Notes: generated by a model from the sequence alone, not told the origin. Shown: positions 44,416-54,069, counted from the stretch's first letter. The stretch is DNA of 64,000 nt from Pseudomonas sp. Seg1 (GCF_018326005.1 NZ_AP021903.1:4577001-4641000), one strand, 5' to 3'. Numbers and translations: made by a program.

Positions 44416-45154
44416 ACGCGAGCATCACTGCACACAGCACCAGAAACCCGCAGAACAGCCCACGCAAAAGTTTTTCCGGCATCGCGTGGGCGACTTTCAC
44501 ACCCCAACTGATGCTGGCCAGACCGCCGATGGCCAGCGGCAGGCCGATCATCCAGTCCACTTCGTGATGCACCGCATACGTCACCAACGTCACGCCGGTG
44601 CTCGGCAATGCCAGCGCCAGCGACAGACCTTGGGCAACGACTTGGCTGGTGCCGAACAGGCTGGTCAAGACTGGCGTCGCGACCACTGCCCCACCGACAC
44701 CGAACAACCCGCCCATGGTTCCCGACGCCGCGCCGAGAACACCCAGCCACGGCCACGAATAACGCATCTCGGAGGTCGGCGCCGGGCGCTTGCCGAACAT
44801 TTTCAGCAGGTTGTAGGCCGACAGCACAACGAGAAACGCGACAAAACCGATGCGCATGGTTTGCGCGTCGATACCCACAGCCCAGATCGAACCGATCCAC
44901 GCAAAGCAGAATCCCATCGACGCCAACGGCAACGCATGACGCAATTCAATACGATTGCGTTGGTGATAACGCCACAGCGCCAGCATCACGTTTGGCACCA
45001 CCATCACCAGCGCCGTGCCTTGGGCAATCTGCTGATCGAGCCCGAACCACACGCCGAGCAGTGGAATGGCGATCAAGCCACCACCGATGCCGAAGATGCC
45101 ACCGAGTGTGCCAAGGGCGGCGCCGAAAACCAGATACAACAAAAACTCCATCAC
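44405..45154 (-). CDS. TauE/SafE-family membrane exporter
   Basis: The 249-aa protein has about eight membrane helices in two repeats, each with a glycine-rich entry (LGGIFGIGGGLIAIPLLG and MGGLFGVGGAVVATPVLT), the TauE/SafE signature. Members move sulfite, sulfonates or other anions; the substrate is unknown. GTG 45154 has AGGA eight bases upstream; ATG 45151 follows directly. It is divergent from a LysR gene with 110 bp between starts, which is the likely regulator. Confidence 0.82.
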   Translation of the reverse strand: MMEFLLYLVFGAALGTLGGIFGIGGGLIAIPLLGVWFGLDQQIAQGTALVMVVPNVMLALWRYHQRNRIELRHALPLASMGFCFAWIGSIWAVGIDAQTMRIGFVAFLVVLSAYNLLKMFGKRPAPTSEMRYSWPWLGVLGAASGTMGGLFGVGGAVVATPVLTSLFGTSQVVAQGLSLALALPSTGVTLVTYAVHHEVDWMIGLPLAIGGLASISWGVKVAHAMPEKLLRGLFCGFLVLCAVMLAFKV

Positions 45155-45264
45155 TGCCGAATTCCTCTTACGTCAGGCGATTCATCCTACGCAGTCACGG
45201 CTGGCGGGGAAACGCACAGCAACGCACAATGGCTGTGCCGAATTCGCACAAGCATTGAAATGAC

Positions 45265-46221
45265 ATGAATCCCAATCAATTGACCGAACAACTCGGGTTG
45301 TTTCTCGATGTGCTGGAAAGCGGCAGTTTTTCCGCAGCGTCTCGTCGCCATCCGTTGACGCCTTCGGCGGTCGCGCGGCGCATCGATAGCCTGGAAAATG
45401 CTGTCGGCAGCCAGCTATTTATTCGCAGCACCCACGCGGTACTGGCCACGCCTGCGGGGCTCGCGTTTGCCGAGCGGGCACGGCGGATCGTCGCCGAGTT
45501 GCAACTGGCCCGAGCCGAAGCGGTTTCCCTGAGCAATGCGCCGGAAGGCTTGATTCGTATCGATGCCCCGGCAGCGTTCGGACGCAGACACCTGGCACCG
45601 GTGATTGCCGATTTTCTGGTTTTATATCCGGGACTGGACGTGCAGTTGCATCTGATCGACAGCTTTGTCGACATGCACGGCTCGAATCTGGGCAAGGTCG
45701 ATCTGGTGCTGCGCGCCGGTCAACTGGCCGACACTCGATTGGTTGCCACGCCACTGGCGAGCATGGTGCGCATCGCCTGCGCGAGTCCTGACTATCTCAA
45801 ACATCGCGGTGTACCCAGCCATCCCGCGCAATTGAGTGAACACGACGGTCTGGACTGGGACGGCCTCGCCCCGCCCTTCGCTTGGCGTTTCGAGCTGGAT
45901 GGCCAGATGCAACTGCACCGTCCGGCCCGCATCCGCATGAGCGCCAATAATGCCGAAGCCTTGGTCTGCGGCGCGTTGGCGGGGCTGGGGATTGCGCATC
46001 TGCCGACCTGGTTGGCCAGTGAATATCTGCTGCGTGGCGAACTGCTGCCGCTGTTTTGCGAAAACGGCCTGCCGAAACCAGAGACCACCGGGATCTATGC
46101 GTTGCGGATGGAACAGCAGACGAATTCGCGCAGCCGCTTGCTGCTGGAGTATCTGAAAACCCGCTTTAGCCCGGTTCCGCCGTGGGATCTGGCGTTACAG
46201 CGGGATTTTGGCCGGCACTAG
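45265..46221 (+). CDS. LysR-family transcriptional regulator
   Basis: The 318-aa protein has an N-terminal winged helix (GLFLDVLESGSFSAASRRHPLTPSAVARRIDSLENAVG) and a C-terminal ligand-binding domain (GLIRIDAPAAFGRRHLAPVI onward), grouping with the AaeR/DsdC-like LysR branch. It is divergent from the TauE/SafE exporter and probably controls it, as is common for LysR pairs. Effector unknown. Confidence 0.83.
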   Translation: MNPNQLTEQLGLFLDVLESGSFSAASRRHPLTPSAVARRIDSLENAVGSQLFIRSTHAVLATPAGLAFAERARRIVAELQLARAEAVSLSNAPEGLIRIDAPAAFGRRHLAPVIADFLVLYPGLDVQLHLIDSFVDMHGSNLGKVDLVLRAGQLADTRLVATPLASMVRIACASPDYLKHRGVPSHPAQLSEHDGLDWDGLAPPFAWRFELDGQMQLHRPARIRMSANNAEALVCGALAGLGIAHLPTWLASEYLLRGELLPLFCENGLPKPETTGIYALRMEQQTNSRSRLLLEYLKTRFSPVPPWDLALQRDFGRH

Positions 46222-46293
46222 CCCCAGATAATTGTCTGGCGCATTAAACATTCGGGCGCTAGATTCATGCCCATCACCGATCAAGGCTTTGAC

Positions 46294-46749
46294 ATGACTT
46301 CCGAACGCGACACCTGCGATGACTTGCTCCTGGACAACCAGGCCTGCTTCGCCTTGCATTCCACTTCGCTGATGATGACCAAAGTCTACAAACCGATGCT
46401 GCAAGCCATCGGCCTGACCTATCCGCAGTATCTGGCGATGATGGTGTTGTGGGAGAAAGATGGTTTGACCGTGGGGGAAATCAGCACACGACTGCTGACG
46501 GATCCGGGATCGCTGACACCACTGCTCAAGCGCCTGGAAGGCGAAGGTTTGCTCAGCCGGACCCGCAGCCGCGAGGATGAGCGAGTGGTGATTGTCGAAT
46601 TGACTGAACAGGGCCGCGCTTTGCAAGCCAAAGCCCAAAGCATCCCGCAATGCATTCTCGGCGCCAGCGGCTTCACGATCGAGCGTTTGCAAAACCTGCA
46701 ATCAGAACTGCAAGCCCTGCGCAGCCACCTGCAAGACAGCCTGGTCTGA
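46294..46749 (+). CDS. ohrR: Organic hydroperoxide sensor OhrR (MarR family)
   Basis: The 151-aa repressor carries reactive Cys18 in LDNQACFALHS, and winged helix [21 protein letters not shown]. Oxidation of this cysteine by organic hydroperoxide releases DNA and derepresses ohr, the next gene on the same strand. It is a paralogue of ospR at 30637-31098, sharing [11 protein letters not shown] and [13 protein letters not shown] 46294 has AAGG seven bases upstream. Confidence 0.9.
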   Translation: MTSERDTCDDLLLDNQACFALHSTSLMMTKVYKPMLQAIGLTYPQYLAMMVLWEKDGLTVGEISTRLLTDPGSLTPLLKRLEGEGLLSRTRSREDERVVIVELTEQGRALQAKAQSIPQCILGASGFTIERLQNLQSELQALRSHLQDSLV

Positions 46750-46777
46750 ATCCTCAATTCAGTTGCAGTACAAAACC

Positions 46778-46872
46778 TGTGGGGGCCGGGCTTGCCCGCG
46801 ATGGCGTCCTGTCAGCCGTCATGATTTCGACTGACACGCCGTTATCGCGAGCAAGCCCGGCTGCCACAGGGT
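46778..46872. repeat. Inverted pair of REP-like elements
   Basis: CTGTGGGGGCCGGGCTTGCC and, 50 bp on, GCGAGCAAGCCCGGCTGCCA in the opposite orientation. It belongs to the same family as the other GTGGGAGC repeats. Confidence 0.75.
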
Positions 46873-47014
46873 CCTCATTTGCTGATGAATGCTTGTCCGA
46901 CTGAATTTTTTTACAGTCAGCCTCCTTTCCGTCCAGCGCTCTAGATCAATGCTTGCAGTGCAGTAATGCACCACGCCGCGTCATGCATTCTCACTTTCCT
47001 CCGAAATTTATCTT

Positions 47015-47078
47015 GCGCGCAAAATATTAGCGAGCTACATTCACCTCGCACTTACTTAGCGCGCAAACAATTAGCGCG
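47015..47078. promoter_or_regulatory. Direct repeats upstream of ohr, candidate OhrR operators
   Basis: Two 20-bp copies, GCGCGCAAAATATTAGCGAG (47015-47034) and GCGCGCAAACAATTAGCGCG (47059-47078), match at 17 of 20 positions with 44 bp periodicity, about four helical turns. The second copy lies ~30 bp before the ohr start. Confidence 0.5.
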
Positions 47079-47106
47079 ACACATCACGCTCTACGAGGCC
47101 CACACC

Positions 47107-47526
47107 ATGCAAACTCTCTACACCGCAATCGCAACGTCCACTGGCGGCCGTGACGGTCGTGCGATCTCCAGCGACAACATCCTCGACGTCAAACTGGCCA
47201 CCCCGAAAGAACTCGGTGGTGCTGGCGGCGCGGCGACCAACCCTGAGCAACTATTCGCGGCTGGGTACTCGGCCTGCTTCATCGGCGCGCTGAAATTCGT
47301 TGCCAGCCAGACCAAACGTAAAATCCCGGACGATGCTTCGATCACTGCTCACGTCGGCATCGGCCAAATCCCTGGCGGCTTTGGTCTGGACATCGACCTG
47401 CACATCAGCCTACCGGGTCTGGAACAAGCCGATGCACAGAGCCTGGTTGAAGCGGCGCATCAGGTTTGCCCGTACTCCAACGCCACCCGTGGCAACGTTG
47501 ACGTGCGCCTGCACACCACCGTTTGA
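47107..47526 (+). CDS. ohr: Organic hydroperoxide resistance protein Ohr
   Basis: The 139-aa OsmC-family peroxidase reduces organic hydroperoxides. Its two redox cysteines lie in AAGYSACFIGALKF and AHQVCPYSNATRGN. The length is the family norm. GAGG is eight bases upstream of the ATG. It is downstream of its repressor ohrR, and an inverted REP pair lies between the two genes. Confidence 0.94.
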   Translation: MQTLYTAIATSTGGRDGRAISSDNILDVKLATPKELGGAGGAATNPEQLFAAGYSACFIGALKFVASQTKRKIPDDASITAHVGIGQIPGGFGLDIDLHISLPGLEQADAQSLVEAAHQVCPYSNATRGNVDVRLHTTV

Positions 47527-47538
47527 GATAAATACAAA

Positions 47539-47625
47539 ACCCCTGCTCGCGAAGGCGTTCTGTCAGACAACGCTTCATTGGATGTCACACCGCATTCGCG
47601 AGCAGGCTCGCTCCCACAGGGGATA
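47539..47625. repeat. Inverted pair of REP-like elements
   Basis: CCCCTGCTCGCGAAGGCG and, inverted, CGCGAGCAGGCTCGCTCCCA with CAGGGG. It lies between convergent ohr and efp. Confidence 0.7.
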
Positions 47626-47651
47626 GGTGTTGAAGGTGAAATTGCAGGCAC

Positions 47652-47683
47652 AAAAAAGCCCGACTCAATGGTCGGGCTTTTTC
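47652..47683. terminator. Bidirectional intrinsic terminator
   Basis: AAAAAAGCCCGAC and GTCGGGCTTTTT form a perfect stem with a six-base loop. It serves efp and possibly ohr. Confidence 0.87.
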
Positions 47684-47702
47684 TTTCCGCAAAAAGCAGT
47701 GC

Positions 47703-48272
47703 TTATTTGGCACGGCCTTTGTAGGAACCGCCTTCGCGGGTGTCGATCTCGATCTTGTCACCGATTTCGATGAAGTCAGCAACTTGCAGCTCGGTACCGT
47801 TGCTCAGCTTGGCTGGCTTCATGACTTTGCCGGAAGTGTCGCCGCGAGCCGAACCTTCGGTGTAGTCAACTACGCGCACGATGGTGGTCGGCAGCTCTAC
47901 GGAAACCAGACGCTCTTCGAAGAACACGGCTTCGCAAACGTCGGTCATGCCTTCTTCAACGAAAGGCAGAACGCTTTCGATGTCTTCGGCGTTCAGTTCG
48001 TACATGGTGTAGTCAGTGGTGTCCATGAACGTGTAGGTGTCGCCGCTGATGAAGGACAGGGTCGCTTCTTTGCGGTCGAGGATCACGTCGTCCAGCTTGT
48101 CGTCCGCACCGTAAACGGTTTCGGTCTTGTAACCGGTCAGCAGGTTCTTCAGCTTGGTCTTCATGATCGCGCTGTTACGGCCCGACTTGGTGAATTCAGC
48201 TTTCTGAACCAGCCAAGGATCGTTGTCGATACGGATCACGGTACCGGGTTTGAGTTCTTTACCAGTTTTCAT
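47703..48272 (-). CDS. efp: Elongation factor P
   Basis: The 189-aa EF-P relieves ribosomes stalled at polyproline. The tip of domain I is TKSGRNSA with Arg32, not Lys, so it belongs to the branch modified by arginine rhamnosylation. The modifying enzyme EarP is encoded immediately upstream (48 bp gap, same strand). Three beta-barrel domains are of normal length. ATG 48272. Confidence 0.95.
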   Translation of the reverse strand: MKTGKELKPGTVIRIDNDPWLVQKAEFTKSGRNSAIMKTKLKNLLTGYKTETVYGADDKLDDVILDRKEATLSFISGDTYTFMDTTDYTMYELNAEDIESVLPFVEEGMTDVCEAVFFEERLVSVELPTTIVRVVDYTEGSARGDTSGKVMKPAKLSNGTELQVADFIEIGDKIEIDTREGGSYKGRAK

Positions 48273-48320
48273 TGCGAATATCCGAATTTGGATGGGATTT
48301 ACAAAAATCTAGGCCGCGTA

Positions 48321-49463
48321 TCATATCCAATTTAGGTAAAACTGTACCAGCGCCGTGGCAAGATCCGCCTGCAAGCCTTGTTCCAGACACCATGCTTCGG
48401 CATTTTCCTGTAGTTCTGGCCAATGTTTACGGGCCTCGAGCCAATGTCCGCCGATCGGCTGACCAGCACTCCAGGCCTGCCAGAGACCGTTCATCGCCTG
48501 GGCCGCTGCTGGCGACAGACCGTGCGAATACAGAGCGAGGAAGGCATCGAGCTTGTCCAGGTGGATGGCTTCGTCCTGCTGGTAGATGTGCCAGAGCATC
48601 GGCCGCCCCGCCCACTGCGCCCGGACGAACGAGTCTTCGCCGCGCACCGCATTGAAATCGCAGCACCAGAGCAGATGATCGTATTGATCCTGACGGACGA
48701 ACGGCAACACCTGCACGGTCAGCGCCTGACGCACATGAATTGCTCCGACGCTAAGCGTTTCTACCTCAAGCCATCTCGCAACGTCACCGAGAATACGACC
48801 TTCCGGCACCAGCAAGTGAGTCGGTGTCGCGTCGTCTGCGAGTACATCCAGCCAGCTGGCCAGCCCGGCATTCTCGTAGGCAAACAGCGAAATCAGCTGA
48901 GCGCCCGCCGCGCGCTCGATCCCCAAACCTTGCAGGAATTGTCGCTGAGCTTGGGGATCCTGCTGAAATTGCCGACGCTGCTCGAGTAATCCTCGCTCAC
49001 GCAGCAGTCCGCCCGTGCCCGGCTGAAATCCCGGAAAGAAGAAGAACTTCTGCACTGACTTGTATTTCACCGACGGCAATCCATGGCAACCGATGACCCA
49101 TTCTTCGGCGCTGAGATAGTCGAGGTTCATCCACAGAGGCGGCTTTTCGCGCTCGGCCATGGCGTCCATATAATCGCCGGGCAACTGACAGGCGAACGCG
49201 GCGATCACCACATCAGCGGCTTCAGTCTGTGGCCACTCGCCCGGCCAGTGCCGTACCTCCACGCCCTGCTGCCATTGTTGTGTAGCGGTGCTGTCGATCT
49301 CTGGACAGATGCGTTCGAACGCGCGCAGATCATCGACCCACAGTCGCACCGCCAGTGAATGCTCCGCCACCAATTGCCGGGCCAGGCGCCAGGTCACGCC
49401 GATATCGCCATAGTTATCGACGACAGTGCAAAAAATATCCCAGCGGGTTTTCAGTTTCGACAT
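48321..49463 (-). CDS. earP: EF-P arginine rhamnosyltransferase EarP
   Basis: The 380-aa enzyme transfers rhamnose from TDP-rhamnose to Arg32 of EF-P. It is a GT-B-fold glycosyltransferase (DUF2331). The N-terminal catalytic pair is D16/D20 in CTVVDNYGDIG and the nucleotide-sugar loop is CDFNAVRGEDSFVRAQWAGRP, with the catalytic Glu in RGED. These correspond to D13/D17/E273 described in other pseudomonads. Its position upstream of efp matches the function. It depends on rhamnose precursor genes elsewhere. Confidence 0.93.
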   Translation of the reverse strand: MSKLKTRWDIFCTVVDNYGDIGVTWRLARQLVAEHSLAVRLWVDDLRAFERICPEIDSTATQQWQQGVEVRHWPGEWPQTEAADVVIAAFACQLPGDYMDAMAEREKPPLWMNLDYLSAEEWVIGCHGLPSVKYKSVQKFFFFPGFQPGTGGLLRERGLLEQRRQFQQDPQAQRQFLQGLGIERAAGAQLISLFAYENAGLASWLDVLADDATPTHLLVPEGRILGDVARWLEVETLSVGAIHVRQALTVQVLPFVRQDQYDHLLWCCDFNAVRGEDSFVRAQWAGRPMLWHIYQQDEAIHLDKLDAFLALYSHGLSPAAAQAMNGLWQAWSAGQPIGGHWLEARKHWPELQENAEAWCLEQGLQADLATALVQFYLNWI

Positions 49464-49587
49464 TCAAGACTCCCGTTGGCAAAAGCACCGATTGTCCGCA
49501 TAAATGACCCCGTGCAGAAGAGCCGACGCCGATTAATCTTCGTGCGACAATCGCGACTTGCCCGCAATCATCCGCCAGGAGGCAGCC

Positions 49588-49995
49588 ATGCCCTATCGTC
49601 CCAATCCGCGTCGTCCCTTGCCTGTTCAACTCAGCGCGCTGCATTTGACCGGCAGCATTGCCTTGGGCATGTGGCTGGGCTTTCTGGCGATCGCGCTGAC
49701 CTGCTGGCTGCTCTCGCGCTTTTTGTTCAACGAGCAACTGGCGCCGGTGGCCCAGGCCGTGCAGCAATTGGCCAACCCGCCGGCGGCCCAGCCGGTGCCG
49801 AATATTCCGCCGCAGAGCCCGTTGTTCGATCAATACGAGGAAAACCTGCGCAAGAACGAGCAACAGAATCGGCTCGATCAGGCGCGCAGCAGCAGCCGCA
49901 ATCAATCGAATCCGAAATGCCAGTTCTGGCTGCAACAGGACCAGAATGCGCCCAGCGAAAAGAGCCGCGCCAACGTTTTGCAATTCTGCGACTGA
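49588..49995 (+). CDS. Small membrane-anchored protein with Cys-containing tail
   Basis: I do not recognise this 135-aa protein. It has a basic N-terminus, one membrane helix (about 20-43, GSIALGMWLGFLAIALTCWLL), a Pro-rich linker (NPPAAQPVPNIPPQSP), a charged helical stretch (EENLRKNEQQNRLDQ) and two C-terminal cysteines (KCQFWLQQ, LQFCD). Periplasmic topology of the tail is likely. AGGAGG precedes the ATG. It lies two bases before a Gre-like gene and is probably cotranscribed with it. Confidence 0.65.
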   Translation: MPYRPNPRRPLPVQLSALHLTGSIALGMWLGFLAIALTCWLLSRFLFNEQLAPVAQAVQQLANPPAAQPVPNIPPQSPLFDQYEENLRKNEQQNRLDQARSSSRNQSNPKCQFWLQQDQNAPSEKSRANVLQFCD

Positions 49996-49997
49996 TC

Positions 49998-50480
49998 ATG
50001 AACAAACACACGGTCCACCAATTGATTCTCGACAAACTGCGCATCGACCTCGATATCGCCGAACGCGCCGCGCAGACCGCTTACGAAACCGCGACCCACG
50101 AAGAGAACATCGCCGAAAACAAGTACGACACCTTGGGACTTGAGGCGTCTTATCTGGCGGCCGGGCAAGCAAAACGCGTCGAGGAAATTCGTCAGTCACT
50201 GGCGCTGTGCCAGGCGCTGACGCTGCGCGCCTACGACGAGAGCCGAGGCATAGAAATCGGCGCCCTGCTCGGTCTGGAAGACGAAAAGGGTCGCGAGCAA
50301 TGGCTGTTTCTGGCGCCGGATGCGGCGGGACTGAAAGTCGACGTGGTCGGTCAGCCGATTACCGTCATCACCCCGCGCTCGCCGCTGGGCAAAAGCCTGC
50401 TGGGCAAGTTCGAGGGGGACGAGGTGGAGATTCTGGTGGCAGGCACCCGGCAACAATTTGCTGTCACCGAGGTGCTTTGA
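49998..50480 (+). CDS. GreA/GreB-family factor with altered catalytic tip
   Basis: The 160-aa protein has an N-terminal antiparallel coiled coil (about 8-75) and a C-terminal GreA/B FKBP-like domain (about 80-160; GEALLGLEDEK-like entry and ITVITPRSPLGKSLLGKFEGDEVEI). In GreA and in the GreB encoded at 62770-63267 the coiled-coil tip has D and E in GDxSEN (GreB D50/E53). Here it reads EENIAEN, with Asn37 replacing the essential Asp and Glu40 kept. Binding RNA polymerase's secondary channel is plausible, but cleavage stimulation is unlikely. Confidence 0.78.
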   Translation: MNKHTVHQLILDKLRIDLDIAERAAQTAYETATHEENIAENKYDTLGLEASYLAAGQAKRVEEIRQSLALCQALTLRAYDESRGIEIGALLGLEDEKGREQWLFLAPDAAGLKVDVVGQPITVITPRSPLGKSLLGKFEGDEVEILVAGTRQQFAVTEVL

Positions 50481-50490
50481 CGCGGGGACT

Positions 50491-51474
<984 letters not shown>

Positions 51475-51578
51475 TCAAAGCAGGTAGACGCCACGGGCAT
51501 CAGCGACGGTATATAACTATATTAATGGTTTGAATAATAAATCTAGAACTTTTTTATCAAAGTGCCATTAATCCTGAC

Positions 51579-52082
51579 TCAGCGATCCTCCCGCCGCCGA
51601 CGCTCCACCAGTGGCACCAGATAAACCGGGACCTTGGCCAACTGCAGGACCCGCGCCGCCGTACGGCCCAACGGCGTTTCCGCGCCCACCCCGTGGCTGT
51701 GACTTCCTACGATCAGCAAATCGACAGAGAGTTTCTGCACCTGGTCAAGAATCACCTGCGACGGATCGCCCTGCACCACGCGTACCGCGCGAATGCGCTG
51801 CAGATCCTGCTCGCCCTCGTCCCCCAGTTCTTCGCGAAAGCTCTCCAGTACCCGCTGTTCGATGTTGGCGATGACTGTTTTCAGACCCTGGCTGTGAAAT
51901 TCGTTCAATGCCTGCTCGTCGAGATAACTCTGCAACACCGACTCGGCAAACAATCCCATCGGCTCCACCGCGTGCACCACATACAAGTCGGCATTGAACG
52001 TTCGCGCCAAAGCCAGGGCATGCTGCATCACTAACGGTGCGTACAGACCGAGGTCAGTGGCATACAGCATCGAACGAATCAT
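51579..52082 (-). CDS. Universal stress protein
   Basis: The 167-aa Usp-fold protein begins MIRSMLYATDLGLYAPLVMQHA and ends with the nucleotide-binding motif GSHSHGVGAETPLGRTAARVL, so it should bind ATP. AGGAGG is six bases before the ATG. The acidic helix FREELGDEGEQD is a distinctive insertion. It lies alone upstream of cysB in the same direction. The physiological role is unknown. Confidence 0.85.
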   Translation of the reverse strand: MIRSMLYATDLGLYAPLVMQHALALARTFNADLYVVHAVEPMGLFAESVLQSYLDEQALNEFHSQGLKTVIANIEQRVLESFREELGDEGEQDLQRIRAVRVVQGDPSQVILDQVQKLSVDLLIVGSHSHGVGAETPLGRTAARVLQLAKVPVYLVPLVERRRREDR

Positions 52083-52180
52083 ATGACCTCCTCGCAAGCC
52101 AACATGGCGGAGATTTGATTCAGCTTAGCAGTGCCTTGACGAGTACGACGTGCGACGCAACGTCTTGAAGCACAGGGGCT

Positions 52181-53085
52181 TTAGATCGACGGTTCGTTGC
52201 TGATGCCGTGGGGTACGTGACCGGTGGCGACCACTTCGCGGGCAAGTTCGCAGTGGCCGGCCTGATCGTCGAAGAACACGTCGGCGGCAAACGCTTCGAG
52301 AAACGCCGATTTGGTCAGGCCACCGAGGAACAGTGATTCGTCGAGGCGAATGTCCCATTCCCGCAGCGTACGGATCACTCGCTCATGCGCCGGCGCCGAA
52401 CGTGCGGTGACCAGTGCCGTGCGGATCGGGCAGTCGTCGTCGGGGAACTCGCGTTGCAACAGATTGAGCGCCGCCAAAAAGCCCTTGAACGGCCCACCGC
52501 GCAATGGCTCGCGTGCGGCCTCACGCTCCTTGGCCTGAAACGCTTCGAGTCCGCCGGACTGATAGATCCGTTCCGATTCGTCGGAAAAAATCACCGCGTC
52601 GCCGTCGAAGGCGATGCGCAACTCATCGCTGGCCGCTCGGCTGGCGCCCCCGGACAGAATCGTCGCAGCGGCAAAACCTGCATCCAGCGCTGCGCGTACA
52701 TCCTCGGCGTGGGTCGAAAGAAACAGGTCGCAGCCAAAGGCTTTGAGATACGGATAAGGACTGCGCCCCCCACAAACGCTGCGCGGGAAATCGCCAGGCC
52801 GTAGTGATGAATCGAGTTGAACACGCGCAACCCGGTGTCGGCGCTGTTGCGCGACACCAGAATCACCTCGACCCGGGCGCGGCCGAGGCGACTGTTCAGG
52901 CTCAGGAGTTTTTCCACCAGGGGGAAGGCATCGCCGGGCGCGAGGATCTCGTCTTCGTGCTCGATCTGATATTGCCGATAGGCTTCGACGCCGCTCGACA
53001 GGTAGACCTTATGGCTCTCGCTCAGGTCGAACAAAGCGCGCGACGAGATCGCCAGCACCAGTTTGTCATCAATGTTTTTCGCCAT
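52181..53085 (-). pseudogene. 5'-nucleotidase, frameshifted in a C6 tract
   Basis: The gene encodes a cytosolic 5'-nucleotidase of the NT5C1-like family (PF06189), beginning MAKNIDDKLVLAISSRALFDL. The reading frame runs to a run of six C on the plus strand (52766-52771, six G on the coding strand), after AFVGG. It then ends in a nonsense frame, while the expected continuation RSPYPYLKAFGCDLFL appears in the next frame. Adding one G restores an uninterrupted ~301-residue product, which is the normal family length. It may be a sequencing error, a recent null, or a phase-variable tract. A second reading frame covers 52181-52765. It lies downstream of the trx-panE pair. Confidence 0.8.
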
Positions 53086-53115
53086 GTTTTCCCCCAGCAC
53101 CCGCAAAAAAACGAC

Positions 53116-54069
53116 TCAAGTGTTGCGTCGATCAATAAAGCTCAATGTTCGATACAGCGCCTCGATTCGCGGCAGTTCACACCCCGCCGCTTTGGCGGCC
53201 GCCAGTGGTCGGGCGTAGATTGCCTCCAGCTCCAGCGGTCGTTTATGCAAAAAGTCGTGATGCATGCTCGGCCAGTAATCGGCCATTTTCTCGGTCATCG
53301 TAAACAGGAAATCGGCATACCCGGCTGGCACTTCCACACCGCACGCCTTGGCGCCCTGCACCACTTCGGCCATCAACGCCTGAATCAATGCGCGGCTGTC
53401 GGCATCGGCCATCAGCGGCGTAGTGCTGGCGCCGAGCAATACCGAAAGACCGTTATAGGGGATGTTCCAGATCAGTTTCTGCCAGCGTGCCTGATGCAGA
53501 TTGGGCATCGCCTGGGAATCGATGCCGGCGGCGCGGAACAGTCCCGAACCTTCCTCGACAAGCACCATACGCGCAATGTCATCAGCCGCCGGGCCACTGT
53601 GGTAGCCGACGTTCACCGCGCCAAGTGCTTGGTGGGTCACCTGCCCGGGGCCCTCGCGATGCACGCAGATCAGGCACAGACCACCGAGCAGATGCAGCGA
53701 GTCAGGCAGCCGTTCACGCAGGCTGTCCTCGACGTCGAGGCCGTTTTGCAGCACCAGCACTTTCGCATCGGGTTTTGCCGCTTGAATGATCGATGGCGCA
53801 AGGCTGGCATTGCTGGTGGTCTTGGCGCCCACCAGCAGCCAGTCGCACTTGGGCATGTCTTCAGCCGAAGAGTAGGCCTGCACCGGGTTGAGCGTCAGCA
53901 GACCATGCACCGCGCTGTCCACCTGCAGGCCGTGCTCGGCCACCGCGGAAAACTCGCTGCGCAGCAGAAAATGCACATCGAAACCGGCACGCGCCAGCAT
54001 CAGGCCGTAAAACCCGCCGATGGCACCGGTGCCGATAATCCCCACGACCGGTTTGTTGATTGTCCCCAT
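53116..54069 (-). CDS. 2-dehydropantoate 2-reductase-family protein (PanE/ApbA)
   Basis: The 317-aa protein has the NADPH-binding GIIGTGAIGGFYGLMLA at the N-terminus, the KTTSNASLAPSI and catalytic-type Lys region WQKLIWNIPYNGLSVL, and the C-terminal helical domain. PanE reduces ketopantoate to pantoate in coenzyme A synthesis, but the family contains several paralogues and exact specificity is not certain. It begins immediately after the thioredoxin stop (TAA-ATG) with GAGGAG inside the thioredoxin end, so it is cotranscribed. Confidence 0.85.
   Translation of the reverse strand: MGTINKPVVGIIGTGAIGGFYGLMLARAGFDVHFLLRSEFSAVAEHGLQVDSAVHGLLTLNPVQAYSSAEDMPKCDWLLVGAKTTSNASLAPSIIQAAKPDAKVLVLQNGLDVEDSLRERLPDSLHLLGGLCLICVHREGPGQVTHQALGAVNVGYHSGPAADDIARMVLVEEGSGLFRAAGIDSQAMPNLHQARWQKLIWNIPYNGLSVLLGASTTPLMADADSRALIQALMAEVVQGAKACGVEVPAGYADFLFTMTEKMADYWPSMHHDFLHKRPLELEAIYARPLAAAKAAGCELPRIEALYRTLSFIDRRNT

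Larger units (their letters stand above)
46750..47106. other. Intergenic region ohrR / ohr
   Basis: This 357-bp gap contains an inverted REP pair (46778-46872) and then an AT-rich ohr promoter region with two imperfect 20-bp direct repeats (47015-47078). The REP pair would separate the ohrR and ohr transcripts. Confidence 0.55.

Noticed and set aside
39459..47625. CRISPR array suggested by repeated intergenic sequences
   Set aside because: The repeats are inverted REP pairs scattered between genes, not evenly spaced direct repeats with unique spacers, and no cas gene is present.
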